This document shows positions 1 through 6,021 of a stretch of DNA of 11,562 bases, in pieces; the stretch's first letter is position 1, and every line of letters begins with the position of its first letter. The notes under the pieces are model-generated. The model made no database searches, was not told the origin of the DNA, and was given only the letters and a program-made list of their open reading frames with translations. The stretch is from Pseudomonadota bacterium (GTDB taxonomy: Bacteria; Desulfobacterota; GWC2-55-46; JADFVP01), in NCBI GenBank assembly GCA_015222595.1, contig JADFVP010000023.1, positions 1-11,562 of the forward strand, written 5' to 3'. The translations under genes and the position numbers were made by a program.

Positions 1-881
1 CTTTAGACGAGCAGAGCCCGGACATTGCCATGGGTGTTGACTCATCTGCAAATCACGAGCAGGGCGCCGGAGACCAGGGCCTCATGTTCGGTTACGCATG
101 TAACCATACCGCAGAGTTCATGCCGCTGCCGATAACGCTGGCGCACAATGCCGCTATGAGACTCTCGGAGGTCAGAAAGAACTCGACCCTGCCGTTTCTT
201 CGTCCCGACGGCAAGACCCAGGTAACGCTCAGGTATGTTGACGGCAAGCCGACCACGGTAGACGCCATAGTTGTCAGCTCTCAGCACTCCCCGGACGTTA
301 CTCAGGCCCACCTGAAAGAGGCTATCATAGAAGAGGTGGTTAAGAAGGTCATACCGGCGGAGCTTATTACCGCTGATACCAAGTACCATATAAACCCGAC
401 CGGACAGTTCATCGTCGGCGGCCCGCACGGAGATTGCGGTCTTACCGGGCGCAAGATAATAGTAGACACCTACGGCGGACACGGCTCTCACGGTGGCGGC
501 GCTTTCAGCGGCAAAGACCCGTCCAAGGTCGACCGCTCGGCCTCTTACCTTGCGCGCCACATGGCCAAGAACGTAGTAGCAGCAGGCCTTGCTGAAGAGT
601 GCGAAGTACAGCTCGCCTATGCAATCGGTGTTGCGGACCCTGTCTCGGTTATGGTAGAGACCTTCGGCACCGGAGTTATCGCTCCCGAGAAGATCGAAGA
701 GCTTCTTAAGGCCAACTTCCGCATGAAGCCGCACGATCTTATAGAAGACCTCGATCTGTTGAGGCCTATCTACAGAAACACAGCAGCCTACGGCCACTTC
801 GGCAGAGCCTGCTCTGACTTCAAGTGGGAGGCTCTGAACAAGGTTGAGGCTCTTAAAGAAGGCGCAGGCATAAAGGCCTAA
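1..881 (+). CDS. metK: S-adenosylmethionine synthetase (methionine adenosyltransferase), 5'-truncated by window edge
   Basis: Makes S-adenosylmethionine from methionine and ATP, releasing phosphate and pyrophosphate; cytosolic and normally a tetramer. The frame is open from base 3 and reads QSPDIA before the first internal ATG at base 30, so that ATG is not the start and the gene begins outside the window. The 292 visible residues cover roughly the last three quarters of a family member of about 390. Family signatures are seen directly: GAGDQGLMFGYA in the adenine/methionine-binding region, GGPHGDCGLTGRK, and the glycine- and histidine-rich DTYGGHGSHGGGAFSGKD loop that contributes to the phosphate site. 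The stop at 879-881 is followed by a hairpin terminator, so ahcY downstream probably has its own promoter although the two genes act in the same methyl cycle. Nothing looks damaged in the visible part. Confidence 0.97.
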   Translation, partial: LDEQSPDIAMGVDSSANHEQGAGDQGLMFGYACNHTAEFMPLPITLAHNAAMRLSEVRKNSTLPFLRPDGKTQVTLRYVDGKPTTVDAIVVSSQHSPDVTQAHLKEAIIEEVVKKVIPAELITADTKYHINPTGQFIVGGPHGDCGLTGRKIIVDTYGGHGSHGGGAFSGKDPSKVDRSASYLARHMAKNVVAAGLAEECEVQLAYAIGVADPVSVMVETFGTGVIAPEKIEELLKANFRMKPHDLIEDLDLLRPIYRNTAAYGHFGRACSDFKWEALNKVEALKEGAGIKA

Positions 882-903
882 GCCGGGAATCGCTCTATTG
901 GAC

Positions 904-933
904 GGCCCAGCCCGAAGGTATCCGGGCCGGGCC
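904..933 (+). terminator. Intrinsic terminator after metK
   Basis: An 11-bp GC-rich stem pairs 904-914 with 923-933 and has one A/C mismatch and an 8-base loop. It is followed by a short T-rich tail (TTTCGTCTTGT). It lies 22 bases past the metK stop and suggests that metK and ahcY are mostly transcribed separately. Confidence 0.75.
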
Positions 934-940
934 TTTCGTC

Positions 941-978
941 TTGTATTGACATTTTATTTAATAAAATTACCGTAAATT
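941..978 (+). promoter_or_regulatory. Possible ahcY promoter region
   Basis: This AT-rich stretch lies between the metK terminator and the ahcY ribosome-binding site GGAGG (981-985). It holds a consensus -35 box TTGACA (946-951). The partner -10 is unclear: TAAAAT (962-967) is too close, and TAAATT (973-978) is 21 bases away and almost at the RBS. A promoter is expected here because of the upstream terminator, but the exact boxes are not secure. No SAH-riboswitch-like fold was recognised in the short leader. Confidence 0.25.
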
Positions 979-989
979 ATGGAGGCAGA

Positions 990-2246
990 ATGAAGTATCA
1001 CGTAAAGGATCTTGCACTTAGCGGCATGGGCAAGAAGAGGATTGAGTGGGCGGAGCAGGATATGCCCGTACTGAGGCGTATCAAAGAGAACTTTGCAAAA
1101 CGCAAACCGTTAAAGGGCCTCAACGTAGCAGCCTGTCTGCACGTGACCACCGAGACGGCAAACCTGGCTATTACGCTCAAGGCCGGTGGCGCGAACGTTA
1201 CGCTCTGCGCATCGAACCCGCTCTCCACGCAGGATGACGTTGCTGCCTCTCTCGTAAAGAACTATAAGATCCCCGTCTATGCGATAAAGGGCGAGGACAA
1301 CAAGACCTACTACAAGCACCTTAACGCAACGCTCGATACCAAACCGCAGATGACCATGGACGACGGAGCAGACCTCGTATCCGCCATCATCTCCGACAGG
1401 CCGAAGCTCGCGGCAACCATGGTAGGCTCTACCGAAGAGACCACCACAGGAGTTATCAGGCTCAAGAGCCTCGCTGCTGCTAATCTTCTTAAGTTCCCGG
1501 TAATCGCCGTTAACGACGCGATGACCAAGCACTTCTTCGACAACCGTTACGGTACGGGCCAATCCACGCTCGACGGAATCCTTCGCGCAACCAACAGGTT
1601 AGTTGCCGGTTCCTCTTTCGTAGTGGTCGGTTACGGCTGGTGCGGCAAGGGGCTTGCGATGAGAGCGCGCGGCATGGGCGCCAACGTTATAGTTACCGAG
1701 GTCGATCCTTTAGCGGCGCTTGAGGCCGTAATGGATGGTTTCCGCGTAATGCCGATGGCAGAGGCCTGCCAGATAGGCGACTTCTTCTGTACGGTTACCG
1801 GTAACCTAAATGTTATCCGTGTAGAGCACTTCAAGAAGATGAAGGACGGCGCAATAGTCTCAAACTCCGGCCACTTCAACGTAGAGCTTCAGCTCGACAA
1901 ACTGGCAAAGATAGCCAAGAGCAAAAGGGAAGCGCGCGAATATGTGGAAGAGTACACGCTGCCGAACAAGCGCAGGATCTATGTGCTTGGCGAGGGAAGG
2001 CTCATCAACCTTGCAAGCGCCGAGGGACACCCGGCATCCGTTATGGACATGAGCTTTGCGAACCAGGCGCTCGGAGCCGAGTTCCTTTTGAAGAACGGCA
2101 AGAAGCTTGAGAATAAGGTCTATACCGTGCCCGAGAAGATTGACCGCGAGATAGCGAGACTCAAACTCGCTGCGCTCGGCATGAAGATAGATACCCTTAC
2201 GAAAGAGCAGAAGAAGTACCTCGCTTCGTGGGATATGGGTACATGA
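990..2246 (+). CDS. ahcY: S-adenosylhomocysteine hydrolase (adenosylhomocysteinase)
   Basis: Hydrolyses S-adenosylhomocysteine to adenosine and homocysteine using tightly bound NAD+, relieving product inhibition of methyltransferases. It has 418 residues. The substrate domain carries HVTTETANLAITLKAGGA and CASNPLSTQDD. The central Rossmann domain carries the GYGWCGKG dinucleotide motif, followed by VTEVDP with the acidic ribose-binding residue. The C-terminal part has EGHPASVMDMSFANQAL. It is the short form, lacking the roughly 40-residue insertion of the longer bacterial enzymes, and ends in SWDMGT rather than the DHYRY tail of those longer forms. The ATG at 990 has GGAGG at 981-985 at good spacing. 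It lies downstream of metK, its partner in the activated-methyl cycle, but a terminator separates them. Its last three codons and stop lie inside a short tandem duplication. Confidence 0.97.
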   Translation: MKYHVKDLALSGMGKKRIEWAEQDMPVLRRIKENFAKRKPLKGLNVAACLHVTTETANLAITLKAGGANVTLCASNPLSTQDDVAASLVKNYKIPVYAIKGEDNKTYYKHLNATLDTKPQMTMDDGADLVSAIISDRPKLAATMVGSTEETTTGVIRLKSLAAANLLKFPVIAVNDAMTKHFFDNRYGTGQSTLDGILRATNRLVAGSSFVVVGYGWCGKGLAMRARGMGANVIVTEVDPLAALEAVMDGFRVMPMAEACQIGDFFCTVTGNLNVIRVEHFKKMKDGAIVSNSGHFNVELQLDKLAKIAKSKREAREYVEEYTLPNKRRIYVLGEGRLINLASAEGHPASVMDMSFANQALGAEFLLKNGKKLENKVYTVPEKIDREIARLKLAALGMKIDTLTKEQKKYLASWDMGT

Positions 2247-2271
2247 CCCAAGGGGACATGGGTACATGACC
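2230..2271 (+). repeat. Short tandem duplication spanning the ahcY stop codon
   Basis: The 19-base segment 2230-2248 recurs at 2253-2271 with one difference (T2234 versus C2257), a period of 23 bases. The core shared by both copies is ATGGGTACATGACC. In the first copy it encodes Met-Gly-Thr-stop, the end of AhcY. The second copy lies just after the gene. It may be a local duplication or one unit of a dispersed intergenic repeat, which this window cannot decide. Confidence 0.7.
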
Positions 2272-2341
2272 TGGGCCAGATTCAGGCCGATTGACTCTGT
2301 CTGAGACTTTGATGTCAGGTTGGTTGGCTTTTGAGATTAAT

Positions 2342-2385
2342 ATACAAAAAGGGCGTCGTGTTTATACACGGCGCCCTTTTTGTAT
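2342..2385. terminator. Bidirectional intrinsic terminator between convergent genes
   Basis: A nearly perfect 20-bp stem pairs 2342-2361 with 2366-2385, has one G-T wobble and the tetraloop TTAT. A-tracts and T-tracts on its two sides make it work in both directions. It sits between ahcY (+) and the glutaredoxin-type gene (-), which converge here, and probably terminates both. Confidence 0.92.
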
Positions 2386-2403
2386 TCTTTGCTATCGGTC
2401 TCT

Positions 2404-2970
2404 TCAGGCCGAGACCTGCCTGCGCTTGACTGCCTTTACTATGTTATCTGCACCGCCGACGTACTTGCCGTCCACCCAGATCTGCGGCACGGTCACCGGG
2501 GTCTTGGCGTCTATTACCGGCTTTACACGCGCCATCATCTCGTACAGAGAGGCCGGGCTCTTAATTATGTTGTGGTACTCGTACTCAATTCCTGCCCCAT
2601 CGAGCGCCTCTTTTGCGCGCTTGCAGTGCGGGCAGCCGGACTTGCCGAAGAGGTGGTTTCCGGTTATCAGGCTCTCTTTGCAGTGCTCCTTGATTACGGC
2701 CTCGGTAAAGAGCCCACGGTTGAGGGCCACGCCCTGCGAGACTACCTTGCCTTCGACCATAACTATAGGAGCGTGCCAGCCACCCTTTAGAAGCGGTTGC
2801 CACCAGTTGCTCAGCCACTCTTTGGTCTCTACTTCTACTGCTATGTCGGATAGCTCAGTCGCAAGGGTGTCGGCAATAACGTCCTTGGTTATAGCGCACT
2901 CTCCGCAGGGAATCTTTATCTTAAAAGGCCCCCAGCGACCCGCCCACTTATAAAGAGTTACCTTTACCAC
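2404..2970 (-). CDS. Two-domain thioredoxin-fold / glutaredoxin protein
   Basis: A 188-residue probable cytosolic thiol-disulfide oxidoreductase. The C-terminal half (about 105-180) is a glutaredoxin domain: active-site CPHC (Cys113, Cys116), the TVP cis-proline loop at 160-162 and the glutathione-site-like GGAD at 172-175. The N-terminal half (about 1-95) also looks like a thioredoxin fold: it has a CxxC pair, CGEC (Cys22, Cys25), and an AP motif at 67-68 followed by a beta-strand, matching a cis-proline. This gives two potential redox centres in one chain, whereas ordinary glutaredoxins have about 80-110 residues and a single domain. There is no signal peptide. The start is GTG at 2970; its Shine-Dalgarno GAGG lies 7 bases upstream within GAGGTGG (2975-2981). 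The gene stands alone. The glutaredoxin assignment is firm; the N-terminal fold is inferred from motif spacing. Confidence 0.85.
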   Translation of the reverse strand: MVKVTLYKWAGRWGPFKIKIPCGECAITKDVIADTLATELSDIAVEVETKEWLSNWWQPLLKGGWHAPIVMVEGKVVSQGVALNRGLFTEAVIKEHCKESLITGNHLFGKSGCPHCKRAKEALDGAGIEYEYHNIIKSPASLYEMMARVKPVIDAKTPVTVPQIWVDGKYVGGADNIVKAVKRRQVSA

Positions 2971-2985
2971 TTTACCACCTCGCTA

Positions 2986-3004
2986 ACTATAGCTCGCTAT
3001 AGCA
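2986..3004 (-). promoter_or_regulatory. Possible promoter / inverted repeat upstream of the glutaredoxin-type gene
   Basis: On the minus strand two -10-like boxes occur, TATAGC (preceded by TG-C, an extended -10 form) and TATAGT, at about 3001-2996 and 2991-2986. The same bases form an inverted repeat, CTATAGC (2987-2993) with GCTATAG (2996-3002). No convincing -35 box was found. Confidence 0.28.
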
Positions 3005-3288
3005 CACACACTTGTAGGCTGAGAGCCCTTGACCATAGCCTAAGTCGGGTCACTATATGTAAGTCTACTTCCGTAACGGCGCTACGTCAACTGAGGCGGT
3101 GGAGTATTTTTGAAGTTCGTGTGCGGAGTTCATCTGCTACTACGCAGTTGATAGGTAGTCTCTGTTTTATCGATTACCAAGAGAAGTATGCTGTATTCGC
3201 TACCACTACCTTACCTAAGCATACACTGTAGGAGCATTTTCTGAACTATTTTTGATTTATTTTAAAATAACTCAAGATAAGCACATCC

Positions 3289-3394
3289 GCTGAAATCCAA
3301 TTAAGTCCATTATATGATAAATGACTAAAATGGTGTAAAGAATACTGACAGCGATAGCTCTTCCAAATAAGCTGAAATCATTACACTAATTAAG
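3289..3394 (+). repeat. Repeated GCTGAAATC / AATTAAG motif pair upstream of the sigma-54 promoter
   Basis: GCTGAAATC occurs at 3289-3297 and again at 3371-3379, 82 bases apart. Each is followed by AATTAAG (3299-3305 and 3388-3394) at different spacing. They lie about 150-230 bases upstream of the -24/-12 promoter, within the range where enhancer-binding activators of sigma-54 bind. Whether they are protein sites is inference. Confidence 0.35.
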
Positions 3395-3513
3395 ACATAT
3401 AGCACACTATATATCGGATTTTTTAACACTCTTGAAGTCTAGAATGGAGTTACTTACTTATGTGGATGCCATATTTATTCAGTAAATCAAGTAGTTATAT
3501 TGCTGTGCAACCT

Positions 3514-3530
3514 TTGGCATATATGTTGCA
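3514..3530 (+). promoter_or_regulatory. Sigma-54 (RpoN) -24/-12 promoter for the PEP-CTERM gene
   Basis: TTGGCAT (-24 element, GG at 3516-3517) and TTGCA (-12 element, GC at 3528-3529) have exactly the required 10 bases between the invariant GG and GC. The match to the consensus TGGCAC-N5-TTGCW has a single deviation (T for C at 3520). The predicted start is near 3541, giving a leader of about 67 bases to the ATG at 3608. PEP-CTERM genes in exosortase-bearing bacteria are known to be under sigma-54 and the PrsK/PrsR two-component system, which supports the call. Confidence 0.85.
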
Positions 3531-3607
3531 TTTAAATATAATCAAACAAAATGAACACCTATTTTTTATTTTAATAATTTAATAAGGGAATAAGAGGAGA
3601 TAAGAAA

Positions 3608-4213
3608 ATGAAAAAGCTACTTACTGTAATGATCGGGCTGATGGTCGTATTGGGTTTCTCAGTAAATGCTCATGCGATAGTTTATGATTTCGACATTACC
3701 CATGATGGGACCTCCCAGACACTGGATGCCGGCTCTGATACTGCTATTGGAACCAACCTTGCGGTAGGAGATAGCTTCAACTACAATGTCGGGACTACTA
3801 ATAATGATTTCTGGCAAGTAGATGTCGGCGGTTCTTTTTTCCCGTTCTTAGCATTTGGAACAAGTGACTCCGCAACCAGAACCACAGACTTCACACTGGA
3901 CCTCTACCTTGACGGTCTGTTGCAGTTCACGCACTCGGAAGTAGGGGCAACTAACCAATATGTCCATATCGGAACAAATACGATTGCTTTGGCAACAGGA
4001 CTGCAGTTCGATGAGATGGTACTCGATTACGACTTAACAGCCTCAAACAATGCAAACACCATAATCACAAATTTTTGGGCCAATCTAGCACCTGAGGCAC
4101 ACTATGGAATCTCTTACCATGCCCAAGCCTCCGTTCCTGAACCCTCTACGCTGCTCCTTCTCGGAAGCGGCCTTGTAGGTCTTGGATATGTGAGGAGAAG
4201 GTTCAAGAAGTAG
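3608..4213 (+). CDS. PEP-CTERM sorting-domain protein (exosortase substrate)
   Basis: A secreted 201-residue protein expected to be handled by an exosortase (EpsH/XrtA type) and linked to the cell surface or extracellular polymer. Residues 1-23 form a classical signal peptide: KK, a hydrophobic core, and AHA before Ile24. The C-terminus is a complete PEP-CTERM tripartite signal: VPEPST at about 176-181, the hydrophobic stretch LLLLGSGLVGLGYV, and the basic tail RRRFKK. The central 150 residues are rich in Thr, Asp, Asn and Gly and appear beta-rich. They contain no cysteine and no recognised enzymatic motif, as is common for these low-complexity substrates. GAGGAG at 3594-3599 lies 8 bases before the ATG. 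It is a single-gene unit between a sigma-54 promoter and its own terminator. Codon use is AT-richer than in its neighbours. The exosortase must be encoded elsewhere. Confidence 0.93.
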   Translation: MKKLLTVMIGLMVVLGFSVNAHAIVYDFDITHDGTSQTLDAGSDTAIGTNLAVGDSFNYNVGTTNNDFWQVDVGGSFFPFLAFGTSDSATRTTDFTLDLYLDGLLQFTHSEVGATNQYVHIGTNTIALATGLQFDEMVLDYDLTASNNANTIITNFWANLAPEAHYGISYHAQASVPEPSTLLLLGSGLVGLGYVRRRFKK

Positions 4214-4235
4214 CATCTAAATTAATAACAAGTCC

Positions 4236-4270
4236 CAAAGCCCACTGGTCTTAATGGCCGGTGGGTTTTG
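4236..4270 (+). terminator. Intrinsic terminator after the PEP-CTERM gene
   Basis: A 13-bp stem pairs 4236-4248 with 4258-4270 and has two G-T wobbles and a 9-base loop. The T-rich run GGGTTTTGTTTATTT follows or overlaps its distal arm. It lies 22 bases past the stop codon. The following 120 bases, up to the end of the convergent kinase pseudogene, hold nothing recognisable. Confidence 0.8.
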
Positions 4271-4393
4271 TTTATTTCCGGTAGAACTATTGCGTGTGGA
4301 GGTCAGGTTTAAAAGTGCGGAGTACAGGCTGGAGTATTGAATTTGTAGTGAGGACTGCCGAAAGCCGCCTTCGACGTATCGGTACTGTCCGGC

Positions 4394-5724
4394 TTACGAG
4401 GCTCCGTCTATGCCATTTTCGATAGAGCGAAGCAGGTCGTACATATCGTACGGTTTCTGTATATAGACGAAGCCGCCCTCTTTAATCTGCTCGAAGTGCG
4501 CCTTGTTATCTACGTATCCGCTCATAAAGAGTACGGGTATGGAGGGTTTGGTCTCGCGCAGGCGCACGACCAGCTCGAGGCCGCTCATTCCGGGCATAAC
4601 AACGTCGCTCAGTACAAGGGCGAACTCTCCGGCCTCTTTGCTGAAGAGGTCTATGCCCATATCGCCCCCTGAGGCCTCGAAGACGGTGTATCCGTACTGG
4701 GTCAGCAGCATGGCGGTGGATCTCCGCACCCACTCGTCATCCTCGACAAGGAGTATCCTCCGCCCTTCTCCTCCAGCGGCCCTCTGCGTGCTCTGTACCT
4801 CGGCAACGGGCATGGACAAAGAGACGGTCGGGCAGACAAAGTTTCCGGGTTCTGTGCCCTGAACGCTTGGTACAGTCTCCAGAGTCAGCGTAACGTTTTT
4901 GGTGCCAAGGGTCACCTTGCCGCCGTTCGGCATAGCATAGCTGCTGTTGACTATGAGGTTTGTTATTACCTGCTCCACTCTTGTGCTGTCGGCCTCTATT
5001 TTCCACAGATCGTGGCTCTGCACGCGTTCTATAGAGATGTCTTCGCTGACCATGGAGTGGAGCATATCGAGCAGATCGTCGATGGTGTCGTTTATGTTGA
5101 AGACTTCCGGTGAGCGCGGCCTCTCCTAGCTGAAGAAGAGCAGTTGCTGTACGTGTCTTTCGCCTCCTGTAGCTCAAAAGTCCGCTCAGAGACCTGCTGC
5201 TCCAGTACCGCTTTAGAGTTATGCAACTCCTCTTCTGCTCTCTTGCGTTCCGTTATGTCGCGTATCATCACCTGTATGCAGAGCTTTCCACTGTAGATAA
5301 GAGGAATTGCTCTTGTTTCGCCGTAAAATTCGGAACCGTTGAAGCGAATGAATCCGTGTTCCAGCGTAATTCTCGTTATGTCGGCACTGTCCTCGACATA
5401 CTGCTCAACCATCTCTTTGGTCTTGCTTCCGACCAACTCAAGACCGTCGGGGTGCACGAACTCCATGGCGTTGTGCCCCACGATCTCCTCGGCACTCTTT
5501 GCGCCGAGGAGCTTAACCCCGGCGGTGTCTACGAAGAGTATCGTGCCCTCAAGATCATGAATAACGATACTGTCCGGGGATTGCTCGACAAGTTGATGGT
5601 ACCGGAGTTCACTCTCGGCAAGTGCCTGAACGAGTTCGGCGCGCGCGGCAGGGTCGGCCTCCAGCTCTTTTACCCGGGCTCTTAGCTCTTCGAGTTCACT
5701 CTCTTTTTTGTTCCTCTTGTCCAT
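4394..5724 (-). pseudogene. Decayed hybrid sensor kinase: PAS - (broken histidine kinase core) - receiver
   Basis: On the minus strand the intact N-terminal part (5724 to about 5150) has a coiled coil (about 1-40), a PAS domain (about 40-160, ending in IRDITERKRAEEEL) and a linker. The phosphoacceptor-His region (HisKA) is missing: the frame runs from ERTFELQEAKDT straight into sequence that, two bases out of phase, reads QQLLFFS, a TAG stop, then RSPEVFNINDTIDDLL, normal text for the end of HisKA. The frame continues with the HATPase N-box (EQVITNLIVNSSYAMPNGG), but the G1 to G2 boxes are gone and GNFVCPTVS jumps to MPVAEVQS. A complete receiver domain follows: RILLVEDD, phospho-Asp in LSDVVMPGMSG, MSGY and QKPY. 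Two internal deletions, a frameshift and a stop mean no working kinase. The ATG at 5065 has no visible RBS, so the receiver is probably not made alone. Confidence 0.88.
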
Positions 5725-5892
5725 TGCTCTAATACCCCGCAGGAGCTGCTTCTTGAGTGAGTATCAGGTAAGTAGATAGCGTTTAACGGAAGCTGTCTGA
5801 CCTTTATGGGTTGTACTCAATCTGGTTACAGTCTACCAAAAAATATCTAATTCAAAATGGATCATTACTTCCCCGGTGTGCGATCCTCATTC

Positions 5893-5921
5893 TTGACACA
5901 AGTTTGTTCAGGGTGTAAATT
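5893..5921 (+). promoter_or_regulatory. Probable sigma-70 promoter for the glutamine amidotransferase gene
   Basis: Consensus -35 TTGACA (5893-5898), a 17-base spacer and -10 TAAATT (5916-5921, four of six). Transcription would start near 5928, giving a leader of about 94 bases before the ATC start at 6022. The leader includes a small hairpin, CCGCA (5964-5968) with TGCGG (5974-5978). The remainder of the 5725-6021 gap shows nothing else clear. Confidence 0.5.
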
Positions 5922-6009
5922 TAGAGTAGAGATCGTAAACGACTATTAGAGACCTAGCCAGTACCGCACTTGATGCGGGGCCATAAGCGTTAAACTTCAA
6001 TAATTTGTA

Positions 6010-6015
6010 AAGGAG
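6010..6015 (+). promoter_or_regulatory. Ribosome-binding site that decides the ATC start
   Basis: AAGGAG at 6010-6015 is the best Shine-Dalgarno sequence in the area and lies 6 bases before the ATC codon at 6022. It is too far (18 bases) from the in-frame GTG at 6034 to serve that codon well. The in-frame stop TAA at 6001-6003 excludes any earlier start. Confidence 0.7.
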
Positions 6016-6021
6016 ACCGCC

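Larger units (their letters stand above)
2984..3513. other. Long AT-rich gene-free region
   Basis: No convincing coding region on either strand: reading frames are broken by frequent stops, and no RNA gene was recognised. Base composition shifts from GC-rich coding style near 2970 to clearly AT-rich by 3240. It contains the minus-strand promoter candidate at its left end, an imperfectly supported hairpin (GTATGCT near 3187 with AGCATAC near 3219) and a spaced repeat at 3289-3394. Its right end leads into the sigma-54 promoter of the PEP-CTERM gene, so part of it is probably an upstream activator region. Confidence 0.6.

Noticed and set aside
42..797. Long minus-strand open frame opposite metK (251 codons)
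   Set aside because: It is the complement of a clearly conserved metK reading. Its translation has no recognisable motif and no ribosome-binding site was found.
30..881. ATG at base 30 as the start of SAM synthetase
   Set aside because: The conserved QSPDIA text lies upstream in the same frame, so the gene continues past the left edge.
882..989. SAH or SAM riboswitch before ahcY
   Set aside because: The only strong fold is the metK terminator, and the remaining leader of about 50 bases is AT-rich and too short for a recognised SAM/SAH aptamer.
2291..2953. Plus-strand open frames (220 and 136 codons) opposite the glutaredoxin-type gene
   Set aside because: Translations show no family pattern, and the minus-strand frame has CPHC, TVP and GGAD glutaredoxin motifs plus a proper RBS.
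3000..3600. tRNA, small RNA gene or CRISPR-like repeats in the long intergenic region
   Set aside because: No cloverleaf, no regularly spaced identical repeats and no strong RNA fold with terminator were found; only scattered short repeats.
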